Assembly: GCF_020009625.1 (NCBI RefSeq)
Contig: NZ_JAIHLP010000002.1
Span: forward strand, 124,001 to 188,000
Reading direction: 5' to 3'
From: Leifsonia poae
GTDB taxonomy: Bacteria > Actinomycetota > Actinomycetes > Actinomycetales > Microbacteriaceae
Length of the DNA stretch: 64,000 bases
Shown here in pieces: positions 44,549 through 53,223 of this stretch. Both the position numbers and the translations under genes were made by a program. Numbering within the stretch: the stretch's first letter is position 1; each line of letters begins with the position of its first letter. The notes beneath the pieces were generated by a model, which saw only the letters and a list, made by a program, of their open reading frames with translations, was not told where the DNA came from and ran no database searches.

Positions 44549-44851
44549 ATGCCGCGCAGTAATCGCCCCCGGGGTCGTCAGGGTCGCGCAGACCCCGACG
44601 AGGAGGCGCTGGACCTCTCCCGTCTTCAGACCGGATGGCGGCGCACGGAGGTGCGGCGCGGCGTGACGTGGAATGTGCAGCCGGTGTCAGCCCTGCAGGC
44701 CCAGAAGAGCTACATCTGCCCGGGCTGCGGTCAGGAGATCGTGCCGGGCCTGGCCCATCTCGTGGCCTGGCGGGCCGACGGGGTGATGGGCGATGCGGCC
44801 GACGTCGCCGGCCGCCGGCACTGGCACGGTCACTGCTGGAAGATCAGTTGA
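44549..44851 (+). CDS. Small conserved actinobacterial protein with zinc-ribbon-like cysteines
   Basis: Basic protein of 100 residues. CPGCGQEI near residue 57 and HWHGHCWK at the C-terminus give a C-x2-C plus His/Cys set that could bind one zinc. Related actinobacterial genes are often labelled ATP/GTP-binding, but no nucleotide motif is visible. TAGACT at 44537-44542 lies 6 bases before the ATG, with no Shine-Dalgarno. The alpha/beta hydrolase follows by 14 bases. Confidence 0.75.
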   Translation: MPRSNRPRGRQGRADPDEEALDLSRLQTGWRRTEVRRGVTWNVQPVSALQAQKSYICPGCGQEIVPGLAHLVAWRADGVMGDAADVAGRRHWHGHCWKIS

Positions 44852-44865
44852 GAAGAGAGACCGAC

Positions 44866-45594
44866 GTGACCACAGCCCCCCTCGAGATCCGTGGCGCCAT
44901 CGAGCTGCCTGCCCGGCGTGAAGAGATCGAACTGCACACCAGGGATGGGCTCACCCTCGTCGGGGAACTCGCCAGCCCGCTCGATCGTCCGCCGGTCGCG
45001 ACGCTGGTGACTCTGCATCCGCTGCCTACCGGCGGCGGTTTCATGGATTCCCACATTCTGCGGAAGGCGGCAGGACGGCTCCCCGCCCTGGCCGGCATCG
45101 CGGTCCTGCGGTTCAACACGCGAGGGACGACGTCGCCGCGAGGGACGAGCGAGGGCGAGTTCTCGCACGGCGTGGAGGAACGGTACGACGTGGAGGCCGC
45201 GATGGCTTTCGTCGCCGGGCGGGGGCTCCCGCATCCGTGGCTCGTCGGATGGTCGTTCGGAACGGAGCTCGCACTCATGTACGGGCGGCAGTACCCGGTA
45301 GACGGCGTGATCCTGCTGTCACCTCCGCTGCATCGGGCGAAACCTGACGACCTCGCTGCGTGGGCGGGGGACACCCGCCCGATCGTCGCGCTGATCCCTG
45401 AGCACGACGACTACCTGCAGCCGGCCGCAGCGGCGGAACGGTTCGCTCCTCTGCCGCAGATCGAGCTTGTCGATGTGGCCGGCGCAAAACACCTGTGGGT
45501 GGGGGAGAACCAGACGAAACGGGTGCTCGACGAGATCGTCGCCCGTGTCAATCCGTCGGCATTGCCGCTGCCGACCACGTGGCCGGCGGTCTGA
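44866..45594 (+). CDS. Alpha/beta hydrolase
   Basis: Product of 242 residues resembling a cytoplasmic serine hydrolase. The nucleophile elbow is GWSFG (LVGWSFGTELALMYG), the oxyanion region is LHPLPTGGGFMDS, the catalytic Asp is probably in PEHDDYLQP and the His in GAKHLWVGE. No signal peptide. Substrate unknown. GTG at 44866 has AGAGAGA upstream; a TTG at 44848 overlapping the previous stop is the alternative. It converges on the AI-2E gene with 4 bases between. Confidence 0.87.
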   Translation: MTTAPLEIRGAIELPARREEIELHTRDGLTLVGELASPLDRPPVATLVTLHPLPTGGGFMDSHILRKAAGRLPALAGIAVLRFNTRGTTSPRGTSEGEFSHGVEERYDVEAAMAFVAGRGLPHPWLVGWSFGTELALMYGRQYPVDGVILLSPPLHRAKPDDLAAWAGDTRPIVALIPEHDDYLQPAAAAERFAPLPQIELVDVAGAKHLWVGENQTKRVLDEIVARVNPSALPLPTTWPAV

Positions 45595-45598
45595 CCGG

Positions 45599-46636
45599 TT
45601 ACAGCTCGTTCTGCCGCGGGATGACGACCTGTTTGATGATCAGAAGCACCGCGGCGGCGAACGGGATGGCGATCAGCGCACCCAGGATCCCGAGCAGAGT
45701 CCCGCCGGCGAGGGCGGCGACGACGACGAGCGCTCCGGGAACCGCGACGGCGCGGTTCATGATGCGGGGGCTCAGCACGTACGCCTCGACCTGCATGTAG
45801 ACGATGTAGTAGATGCCGGCCGTGATGGCCGTCGCCGGTCCGGCGAGCAGGCAGACGAGGGTGATGATGACCGACCCCGTGATCGTGCCGACCAGCGGGA
45901 TGAGGGAGAAGAAGAATGCGACGGAGGCGAGCAGGATCGGGAACTTGGCTCCGATGATGCTGAGGAAGATCGCGCTCAGGACCCCGTTCACGAGGGCGAG
46001 CGAAACCTGGCCCATCACGTATTTGCCGACCGAGTCGGTGATCTGGTCGCCGAGGTCGGAGAACCGCGCGCGCTTGGAGGCGGGAACCAGCTGGTACGAG
46101 GCGCGCTTGATGCTGGGGAGGGAGGCGGTGAAGTAGATGGTCAGGATGATCACGATGATCCCGCCGAACAGTCCGCTGACGATGCCGAGACTGGTCTGCA
46201 CGACCTGATTCGTGATGCTGGGCAGGTTGCCGGTGAGCCAGTCGGTGACGGTCTTGATGTTGTCGTCGTTCACGACCGCGGGGAACTGTTTCTGCAGATC
46301 CTCGAACCAGGTCTGTGCCTGCCCGTGGTTCACCCAGTTGACGATGTTGCTGATGAGCTGGGTGAGCTGGTCGACGGCCACTGGGACGATGAGGCTGATC
46401 AGGCCGCCGAAAGCGCCCAGGATGACCACGAGCGTCGCCGTGAGCGCTGCCCAACGGGGGAACCGGCGTCGCTCCAGGAACGAGACGAGCGGTTCGATGC
46501 CGAGCGCGATGAACAGAGCCGCACCGATGTAGGTGAGGATCGTCGAGAGGTTGACGATCGAGGTGAGGATCAGGAACCCGAGGCCGACACCCAACGCGCC
46601 GATGAGGCCGACACGGAACGGGTTCAGGATCTTCAT
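45599..46636 (-). CDS. AI-2E family transporter (PerM/YdiK type)
   Basis: Membrane protein of 345 residues with about eight helices: two pairs near the N-terminus, a soluble loop at about residues 90-145, and a C-terminal bundle (ILLASVAFFFSLIPLVGTITGS, then ALVVVAALAGGTLLGILGALI). The conserved PLVGT and GTLLGILGALIAIP segments mark the family, whose members export diverse small molecules or sodium. It follows the coiled-coil gene by 18 bases with AGGGGG before its ATG, so both are probably one operon. Confidence 0.88.
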   Translation of the reverse strand: MKILNPFRVGLIGALGVGLGFLILTSIVNLSTILTYIGAALFIALGIEPLVSFLERRRFPRWAALTATLVVILGAFGGLISLIVPVAVDQLTQLISNIVNWVNHGQAQTWFEDLQKQFPAVVNDDNIKTVTDWLTGNLPSITNQVVQTSLGIVSGLFGGIIVIILTIYFTASLPSIKRASYQLVPASKRARFSDLGDQITDSVGKYVMGQVSLALVNGVLSAIFLSIIGAKFPILLASVAFFFSLIPLVGTITGSVIITLVCLLAGPATAITAGIYYIVYMQVEAYVLSPRIMNRAVAVPGALVVVAALAGGTLLGILGALIAIPFAAAVLLIIKQVVIPRQNEL

Positions 46637-46654
46637 GCGGCCCCCTAGGCGGTG

Positions 46655-49294
46655 TTAACCGTTTTTGTCGGCCGAGACCTTCTCCGCCTGCTGCAGCACG
46701 CCGCGCAGATTCTCGAAGTACCCGGCGACGGCTTCGCGCTCAATCCTAATCTGGGCGAGGCGGTCCTCCGCGTCGGCGACGAGGCGTTGTGTTCGTGCCT
46801 CGGTCTCCTCGTGATGGGCAGCGGCCCGCTCCTCCGCGTCGGCGACGATCTGGGCGGCCACCTTCTCGGCGTCCTTCCTGGCCGATTTCACGGTCGTCCG
46901 GGCTTCGGACTCGAAGGTGTCGGCCTCTGTGCGTGCCTGCGTCGTGCGTTTGATCGCTTCGGCCAGCTGCTGATTCGCCTCGTCCAGGTACTTCTGGGTC
47001 TGGGCGACAGCCTCCTGGTGGCGTCCGAGGTAGTCTTTCTCGGCCTCGTCCCGACGGGCTTTGAGTTCGACGTCGAGATCGATGCGGGCCTGTTCGATCT
47101 CGCGGGCCTTCGCATCGACGCTCTCGAGAACCTGCGTGCGGATTGCGACGAGTTCGGTGTCGAGCGCACTTCGTGCCTGCACGCTCTCCTGATCGAACCG
47201 GCTTCGGCGTTCGGCGAGTTCGGCCTCGACTGCCGTCCGCGCCTCAGCGACCTCGCGGGCGAGCTCGGCGCGGGCCTCGGCGGTCTCGTTCCGGAGGGCG
47301 ACCCTGGCCTGTTCTGTCTCGTCGGCGAGAGTGATCCTCGTCTCCTCGGACTCCTTCTCCAGGGCGATCCGCTGCTGTTCGACGTCGTTCGCCAAGGTAT
47401 TGGCGGTGGATTCCCGCGAGTCCGCCAGCTCGACGGCCGTGCGACGCACATCTTCGGCCAGCGTGCCGCGGGTGCGCTCCGTCTCTTCGGCGAGGGCGGA
47501 CTTCGTCTGCTCCGATTCGGCGGTGAGGGCGGATTTGGTCTGTTCGACTTCGGCGGCGAGGGCGGATTTGGTCTGTTCGACTTCGGCGGCGAGGGCGGAT
47601 TTGGTCTGTTCGACTTCGGCGGCGAGGGCGGATTTGGTCTGTTCGACTTCGGCGGCGAGGGCGGATTTGGTCTGTTCGACTTCGGCGGCGAGGGCGGATT
47701 TGGTCTGCTCCACCTCGGCGGTGAGGCCGGCGCGTGTGGTCGTGACCTCGGCCGCGAGTTCCGCCCGGGTGTTCTCGGCCTCCGCGGCGACCGCACTGCG
47801 CTCCCGCATCACCTCGTCAGTGAGGGCGCTCCTGGCCTTGTCGACCTCAGCGGCGAGTTCCGCCCGCAGCTCGGTCGCCTCGGCGTCGAGCTCGCGCCGA
47901 CGACGGTCGGTCTCGGCGGCGAGTTCGGCGCGGGTCTGCTCGGCCTCGGCCGCGAGGCTGCTTGCGGACTGCTCCCGATCGGCGGCCAGCGTGGCGGCCG
48001 TGGTGCTGCGGTCCGCAGCGAGTTGCGCCCGTGTCCGGGTGACGTCTGCTTCAAGTGCTGTCTTCGTCGACACCACTTCGTCGGCGAGTTCGCTCTTCGT
48101 GCGCTCGACCTCCTCGGCGAGTTCGCTCGTTGTGCGGGTGACTTCGTCGGCGAGTTCGCTCTTCGTGCGCTCGACCTCGTCGGCGAGTTTACTCGTTGTG
48201 CGGGTGACTTCGTCGGTCAGCGCGCTTGTGGTGCGCGTGACCTCGTCGGCGAGAGCGCTCCGGGTCTGCTCGACGTCGGCCGCCAGAGCGGACTTCGTCT
48301 GCTCCACCTCCAGGGCGAGGGCCTTCCGGGTCTGCTCGACCACGGTCTGCAGTTCGAGGCGAGTCGTGGCGGACTCGTTGTCGAGGTCGGCGCGGGTCTG
48401 GGCGGCGTCGGAAACGAGCGCTGACCGCTGCTGCTCGACCTCGTTCGCCAACTCGGCACGAGCCTGGGCCGCCTCGGCCGCGAGTTCGTTCCTGGTCCTC
48501 GTCTGTTCGGCCTGCAGCGAATCGCTGGTCTCGGCGACCTGCTTGGCGAGATCGAGCCGGATCTGCTCCGACTCGCGCTCGAACGCGGCGCGGTCCTCCG
48601 CGAAGGCGTTGGTGAGTTCGGTGCGTCGGGTCTCGATCTCCCGATCGAGCTGGGCGGCCTCGGCGCGGGCGGCCTCGGCCTCCCGTGTGGCGACGGCCTT
48701 GAGCTCTGCCGCTTCGCGATCGGCCTCGGCACGCACGGCCGCGGACTCCCGCTTGCTCGTCGCACGAAGCTCGGCGGCCTCGGTGGCCACGGCGCCGCGG
48801 ATGGCCGCGGCTTCGCGCAGCGCATCCGTGACGAGGGTCTCTTTGTCGGCGTTCGCCTTGGCGAGGGTCTCGGCCGATTCGATCTGTGCGTCCTCCAGCG
48901 CTGTGGTGGCCCGGGCGCGAGCATCGGCGAGGATGCGCTCGGCCTGCTGGGACGCACTGGTCTTGACCTTGTCGATCTCGGCCGCAACGCCGTTGCGGAG
49001 CTTTTCCGCGTCGATGTCGGCCTGGGCGATGAGGCGGGTCGACTGCTCCTCGGCCACCCGAAGCGTGTTCTCGAGCTTGGTGCCGAGCCCTGAGAACGTC
49101 GGGCTGCCGACCTCTTCGATCTCGGCGTTCAACTCGTCGACGCGCGCCTGGAGCCGTTTGATCTCTTTGGCGGAGTCGGCCGCCTGGGTGTTCGATTTGA
49201 TGAGTTCGCGGCGGATGTCCTGGAGGGACTTGTCGACCTCGTCTTTGTCGTACCCGCGGAAGACCTGGGTGAAGTTCGAATCGTCGGTGGCCAC
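46655..49294 (-). CDS. Giant Ala/Glu-rich coiled-coil protein with DivIVA-like N-terminus and about 42 hendecad repeats
   Basis: Product of 879 residues. Residues 8-30 (FTQVFRGYDKDEVDKSL onward) look like the DivIVA membrane-binding motif. Residues 30-260 are predicted continuous helix. Residues 261-722 are about 42 gapless 11-residue units with consensus AAEVEQTKSAL; Leu at position 11 is almost invariant. The final 155 residues form another helical coil. No membrane segment and no cysteine-rich part. GTG at 49294 is chosen for its AGGAGA; an open frame continues 37 codons upstream without support. It resembles polar-growth scaffolds (Scy, FilP, Wag31) in architecture only. Followed by an AI-2E permease. 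Confidence 0.85.
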   Translation of the reverse strand: MATDDSNFTQVFRGYDKDEVDKSLQDIRRELIKSNTQAADSAKEIKRLQARVDELNAEIEEVGSPTFSGLGTKLENTLRVAEEQSTRLIAQADIDAEKLRNGVAAEIDKVKTSASQQAERILADARARATTALEDAQIESAETLAKANADKETLVTDALREAAAIRGAVATEAAELRATSKRESAAVRAEADREAAELKAVATREAEAARAEAAQLDREIETRRTELTNAFAEDRAAFERESEQIRLDLAKQVAETSDSLQAEQTRTRNELAAEAAQARAELANEVEQQRSALVSDAAQTRADLDNESATTRLELQTVVEQTRKALALEVEQTKSALAADVEQTRSALADEVTRTTSALTDEVTRTTSKLADEVERTKSELADEVTRTTSELAEEVERTKSELADEVVSTKTALEADVTRTRAQLAADRSTTAATLAADREQSASSLAAEAEQTRAELAAETDRRRRELDAEATELRAELAAEVDKARSALTDEVMRERSAVAAEAENTRAELAAEVTTTRAGLTAEVEQTKSALAAEVEQTKSALAAEVEQTKSALAAEVEQTKSALAAEVEQTKSALAAEVEQTKSALTAESEQTKSALAEETERTRGTLAEDVRRTAVELADSRESTANTLANDVEQQRIALEKESEETRITLADETEQARVALRNETAEARAELAREVAEARTAVEAELAERRSRFDQESVQARSALDTELVAIRTQVLESVDAKAREIEQARIDLDVELKARRDEAEKDYLGRHQEAVAQTQKYLDEANQQLAEAIKRTTQARTEADTFESEARTTVKSARKDAEKVAAQIVADAEERAAAHHEETEARTQRLVADAEDRLAQIRIEREAVAGYFENLRGVLQQAEKVSADKNG
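47525..47722 (-). repeat. 33-bp tandem repeat array inside the coiled-coil gene
   Basis: Six in-frame 33-base units encode hendecads 25-30. The five at 47525-47689 all specify AAEVEQTKSAL and appear identical in DNA; the sixth differs at a few bases (TAEVEQTKSAL). The plus-strand marker GATTTGGTCTG recurs at 47532, 47565, 47598, 47631, 47664 and 47697. Near-perfect identity suggests recent unequal expansion. Confidence 0.93.
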
Positions 49295-49380
49295 TGTTGT
49301 CTCTCCTGAAAGTCTGAGGGGCGTGCAGGCTCGCTGACGCACCCGCACAATCCTACATTTCGCGGCTGCAAGCCGCATCG

Positions 49381-49408
49381 GGATGCGGTGCATCCGTTGA
49401 GCCAACGG
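49381..49408. promoter_or_regulatory. Two abutting small palindromes in the divergent intergenic region
   Basis: GGATGC/GCATCC with a 3-base centre (49381-49395) directly overlaps CCGTTG/CAACGG with a 3-base centre (49394-49408). They lie between the start codons of the coiled-coil gene and the divergent membrane protein. They could be operator sites or part of RNA leader structure. Confidence 0.35.
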
Positions 49409-49489
49409 TTAGGCGGCTCCCAGGGTGGTCCACTATCGTTGAATGACTGTGCCCGCCCGTCGCCCGGGGGCAACACAGAAGGAGCTTGT

Positions 49490-51394
49490 TTGCGTTTCGT
49501 ACTCGCCATCGTCGCGTTCGTCGCGGCGGCCGTCATGATCGCTGTCGGCATCGCCCAGCGCACCGTGTTCGCACCCCCGTCGCAGGTAGCGGTGTCGACC
49601 ACGGTCAAAGGCGACCCCCGATACATCGTCATCGACAGCACGGTTCTCAACTCGCATCCCGGTCAGCAGACTCTCGCGGTCTCAGGCGCCGCGGATGTGA
49701 AGACCCAGGTCGTCGCCTACGGCCGCACAGCGGACGTCACGTCCTGGCTGGGCGACGAGACCTACACCAGCATCGGCTACGACGATGCCACGAGCGTGCT
49801 GACGACGAAGACCGTCAAGCCCAAAGCGGCAGACTCCGACGGTGGGTCCAAGCCCACCGACTCGTCGACGACGTCGCCCACAGCGTCGCCAACGGCCACT
49901 CCCACCGCGACCCCGACGCCGAGCGCGAGCTCACCCGCGACCGCCGACGGCAAGACCGCCGAAAAGGCCGGTCCGAACCCGGCCGGCTCCGACCTCTGGC
50001 TCGAAGAGTTCGACGGGGCTGACGCGACCCTCACCAGGATGAACGTACCCGACGGCATCAGCGTGATCATCTCCTCCGACGGCGCCCACGCCGCACCGAA
50101 CGAGGTGCGGCTGGTCTGGCCGCTCGACACGAGCACGCCATGGTCGACGCCCCTCATCTACGGCGGTCTCGGACTGCTCGTCGTCGGGCTCGCCCTCTAT
50201 CTCTGGGGGCTCTACAAGCTGCGCAAGTCACGCGGCCCCCGTCGGAAGGGCGGACCAAAGATGCCCAAGCTGCCCAAGGCGCCGAAGTACAAACCGTCGA
50301 AGGCGGTCGAGACGACTCCGAAGGGGCGCCGGTCGACCCGTCGCGCGATGGTGGCCGTTCCGGTCGTGCTCGTCGGCGCCCTTGCGCTCTCCGGATGCAC
50401 GACGAACCTGCTCGCCGACCCGAAGCCGACCCTCACCAAAACGGCGACCCCGATCGCCACCGATCTGCCGAAGGCCAAGGATGTGCTCCCGCCCGCGGTG
50501 ACGGTGTCGCAGCTCGAGCTCATCATGAAAAGGATCTCTACCGTCGCCACCGCCGCCGACGCGAAGTCTGACTCAAAGCTCCTCGCCACCCGCTTCACCG
50601 GACCGGCCCTGCAGCTTCGCGAGGCCAACTACGCCATCCGCGCCAAGAAAAGCGATCAGGCCGCGCTTCCCGCCATCCTGGCCTCGCCGTTGAAGGTCGC
50701 GCTGCCTCAGGCGACCAGCACCTGGCCGCGCGTGGTGACGACGGTGGTCGTGCCGTCCGACACCAAGCTGGCGCCGATCGCTCTGGCGTTGGTGCAGGAG
50801 ACCCCGCGCGACAACTACCTCGTGAACTACGCGGTGTCCTTGGAGCCGAAGGCCAAGGTGCCCGATCTCGCGCCCGCCAGCATCGGAGCGCCGATCGTGC
50901 GACCGGATTCGAAACTGCTGACGCTCCCGCCTCAAGACGTGGCCGCCGCATATGGGGACATCCTGATGAACGGCGATAAAAGCAAATATGCCGACCTCTT
51001 CGAGACCGACGGCGACACGCTGCGCACCCAGGTCGGTGCGGACTACAAAGCGAAGATGAAGGCGGCGATGCCGGCGACGGCCTCGCTCACCTACGCCAGT
51101 CAGGCCGGGCCCGCCGACCCGATCGCGATGGCGACGAACGACTCCGGCGCCCTCGTGTGGGCGAATCTGACGGAGACAGACACCACGAAAGTCGTCGAAG
51201 CCGGCGCCGAGGTCAACCTCACCGACGCCAACGGTCCCGCCGCTGCGCTGCTCGGTGCGGCGTCGAGCAAGACGGGCATCCAGACGACGTACGGCTACCA
51301 ATTGGCGTTCTACGTGCCACCGGCCGGGTCGGATGCGAAGATCACCCTACTGGGCTTCGCCCAGGGCCTTGTCGCAGCGAAGGAAGTGCAATGA
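49490..51394 (+). CDS. Membrane protein with internal lipobox, function unknown
   Basis: Product of 634 residues, not recognised. Helix 1 (about residues 2-22), an extracytoplasmic region ending in a Thr/Pro/Ser-rich linker, helix 2 (LIYGGLGLLVVGLALYLWGL), a very basic loop (KLRKSRGPRRKGGPKMPKLP), and a third hydrophobic stretch ending in ALALSGC, a perfect lipobox at Cys303. The last 330 residues form an extracytoplasmic domain with no known motif. TTG at 49490 has AAGGAG upstream. The stop overlaps the next ATG (ATGA). It could be a natural fusion of a membrane protein and a lipoprotein. Confidence 0.75.
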   Translation: MRFVLAIVAFVAAAVMIAVGIAQRTVFAPPSQVAVSTTVKGDPRYIVIDSTVLNSHPGQQTLAVSGAADVKTQVVAYGRTADVTSWLGDETYTSIGYDDATSVLTTKTVKPKAADSDGGSKPTDSSTTSPTASPTATPTATPTPSASSPATADGKTAEKAGPNPAGSDLWLEEFDGADATLTRMNVPDGISVIISSDGAHAAPNEVRLVWPLDTSTPWSTPLIYGGLGLLVVGLALYLWGLYKLRKSRGPRRKGGPKMPKLPKAPKYKPSKAVETTPKGRRSTRRAMVAVPVVLVGALALSGCTTNLLADPKPTLTKTATPIATDLPKAKDVLPPAVTVSQLELIMKRISTVATAADAKSDSKLLATRFTGPALQLREANYAIRAKKSDQAALPAILASPLKVALPQATSTWPRVVTTVVVPSDTKLAPIALALVQETPRDNYLVNYAVSLEPKAKVPDLAPASIGAPIVRPDSKLLTLPPQDVAAAYGDILMNGDKSKYADLFETDGDTLRTQVGADYKAKMKAAMPATASLTYASQAGPADPIAMATNDSGALVWANLTETDTTKVVEAGAEVNLTDANGPAAALLGAASSKTGIQTTYGYQLAFYVPPAGSDAKITLLGFAQGLVAAKEVQ

Positions 51395-52371
51395 CCGATC
51401 TGCCCCCGAACCCCACCAGCCTGCGCGGGGCCGTCGACCTCAGCTCGCTCGTGAACCGAGCAATGACGGCGGGCCAGACGCCTGCGGGGGGTGCGCTGGC
51501 GGGGGAGGCCGCGGGCGCCGTTCCGCTGCCGAGCCTCTACTTCGAAGGCACCGACGCTAACTTCAACGACTTCCTCGATCTGTCGATGACGGTCCCCGTC
51601 GTCGTCGATCTCCGAGCCGAGTGGAGCGAACCGAGCAAGCAGCTCTCCACCGTGCTCGACCGGGTGATCAAAGACTTCGACGGTCGCCTCGTCCTCGTGC
51701 GGGTGGACGTCGAGTCGAACCCCCAACTCGCACAGGCCTTCCAAGCGCAGTCGGTGCCGGCCATCGCAGCCGTGATCGGAGGGCGCCCCGTGCAGCTTTT
51801 CGCGGGTGCGATCCCGGAGCAGCAGGTGCGCGATGTGTTCGAGCAGCTGTTGGAACTCGCCGCGCAGAACGCTGTCACCGGGCGCGCCCTGGTCGAAAGC
51901 CAGGAGGGTGCGGAGGACGCCGCGGACGCCGAAGCCGCCGAGCCGGCCCCGGCCCCGTTGCCGCCACACCACGCCGAGGCATACGAGGCCATCGAACGCG
52001 GTGACTACGCGGCGGCGATCGCCGAATACAAGCTGGCCATCGCCCAGGACCCGCGCGACACGATGGCCGTCGCCGGCCTCGCCCAGGTGAGCCTGCTCGA
52101 CCGGCTCGACGGCGAATCGATGGATGAGATCCGTTCGGGCGCGGCTGCCGCCCCGGACGACGTCGCTGCCCAGCTGCTGGTGGGCGACCTCGATGTCTCC
52201 GGCGGTCATGTCGATGACGCCTTCGACCGGTTGCTCACCCTGTTCCCGAAGCTGGACCCGGCGGGCAAGGAAGCGGTGCGAGGACGCATCCTCGACTATT
52301 TCGAAATCATCGGTGTGGACGACCCGCGCGTCGTCAAGGCGCGGGCTAGGCTGACGTCGCTGCTCTACTGA
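51391..52371 (+). CDS. Thioredoxin-fold/TPR co-chaperone (CnoX/YbbN-like)
   Basis: Product of 326 residues. A thioredoxin fold at about residues 55-165 contains VPVVVDLRAEWSEPSKQL in place of WCGPC: both active-site cysteines are missing (WSEPS). The TPR-like C-terminal half starts at AEAYEAIERGDYAAAIAEYK. This matches CnoX/YbbN, chaperones that protect clients for GroEL or DnaK and often lack redox activity. The start is coupled to the preceding membrane protein by ATGA. Confidence 0.87.
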   Translation: MTDLPPNPTSLRGAVDLSSLVNRAMTAGQTPAGGALAGEAAGAVPLPSLYFEGTDANFNDFLDLSMTVPVVVDLRAEWSEPSKQLSTVLDRVIKDFDGRLVLVRVDVESNPQLAQAFQAQSVPAIAAVIGGRPVQLFAGAIPEQQVRDVFEQLLELAAQNAVTGRALVESQEGAEDAADAEAAEPAPAPLPPHHAEAYEAIERGDYAAAIAEYKLAIAQDPRDTMAVAGLAQVSLLDRLDGESMDEIRSGAAAAPDDVAAQLLVGDLDVSGGHVDDAFDRLLTLFPKLDPAGKEAVRGRILDYFEIIGVDDPRVVKARARLTSLLY

Positions 52372-52434
52372 GCCGGATGACGGTCTACCGGGGCGCAGAG
52401 AACCCACAGAATCGACGAGCCGGGAGGCCCTGAC

Positions 52435-53223
52435 ATGCCGCGCATCCTCGTCGTCGGCGGCACCGGCCTGGCCGGTCGGGCGATCACGGCCGAGGCTGTC
52501 GCGCGCGGACACGATGTCGTCGTGGCCAGTCGCCGCGTTCCCGACGACGACTCGCCGGCTTTCGTTCCCGGCGCCGACTATCGCACGGTCGACATCGTCA
52601 TCGGCGACGGGCTCGAAGAGGCGCTGGAGGGCGTCGATGTGCTCGTCGACGCCTCGAACGGCGTCGGGCGTGCGTCGAGCCATGTGTTCGCGTCCGGCTC
52701 ACAGAATCTGTTGCACACGGCCGCCCGATTCGGCGTGCACCGGGCGGTGCTGCTATCCATCGTGAACGTCGACCTTTCGGCGTACCCGTACTATCGCGCC
52801 AAGGCCCTGCAGGAGCGGAGCTACCAGGAATCGCCGCTGGAGACGCGTATCGTGCGGACCACGCAGTTCCACGACTTCGTCGGCGGGCTGCTGCGGCGAG
52901 GATCCCGTCTCGGCTTCGTTCCGGCGCCGACCGGCATCAGCTTCCAACCGATCGCCGTGAGTGATGTCGCCGACGCACTCGTCGACGCCGCCGAGGGCAG
53001 CGGGACGGCCGACTCGACGCGCACGATCGGAGGACCCGAGGTGCTGACCGCTCGCGAGCTGGCCGAGCAGTGGAAGTCGGCGACGGGCGCCCGGCGCCCG
53101 ATCATCGGCATCCGGATGCCCGGCCCGCTCGGCGCTGCGTGGCGTGCTGGTGAGAACCTGGTTCCAGAGGGTGCGATCGACGGGCTCGGTTTCGCCGATT
53201 GGCTCACACTCCCCGCGGTCTGA
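52435..53223 (+). CDS. NAD(P)-binding protein (atypical SDR/NmrA-like)
   Basis: Product of 262 residues. The N-terminus [22 protein letters not shown] is a Rossmann fold with GGTGxxG typical of atypical short-chain dehydrogenases such as NmrA or NDUFA9-like proteins. [21 protein letters not shown] is the region between core strands. No Tyr-x3-Lys catalytic motif is obvious, so it may be a redox sensor or reductase. GGGAGG lies 5-10 bases before the ATG. The 3' end overlaps that of convergent glgB by 20 bases. Confidence 0.83.
   Translation: MPRILVVGGTGLAGRAITAEAVARGHDVVVASRRVPDDDSPAFVPGADYRTVDIVIGDGLEEALEGVDVLVDASNGVGRASSHVFASGSQNLLHTAARFGVHRAVLLSIVNVDLSAYPYYRAKALQERSYQESPLETRIVRTTQFHDFVGGLLRRGSRLGFVPAPTGISFQPIAVSDVADALVDAAEGSGTADSTRTIGGPEVLTARELAEQWKSATGARRPIIGIRMPGPLGAAWRAGENLVPEGAIDGLGFADWLTLPAV

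Noticed and set aside
47525..47722. CRISPR array
   Set aside because: Repeats abut with no spacers, are in frame with a gene, and no cas genes are present.
46652..48424. Plus-strand open frame with Gly/Phe-rich repeats (GEGGFGLFDFG units)
   Set aside because: It is the exact antisense of the coiled-coil gene; its repeats only mirror the 33-bp array, and it lacks a ribosome-binding site and known domains.
47331..49337. 668-residue Ser-rich plus-strand open frame
   Set aside because: Antisense of the same coiled-coil gene; Ala and Glu codons of high-GC repeats read as Ser and Arg on the other strand.
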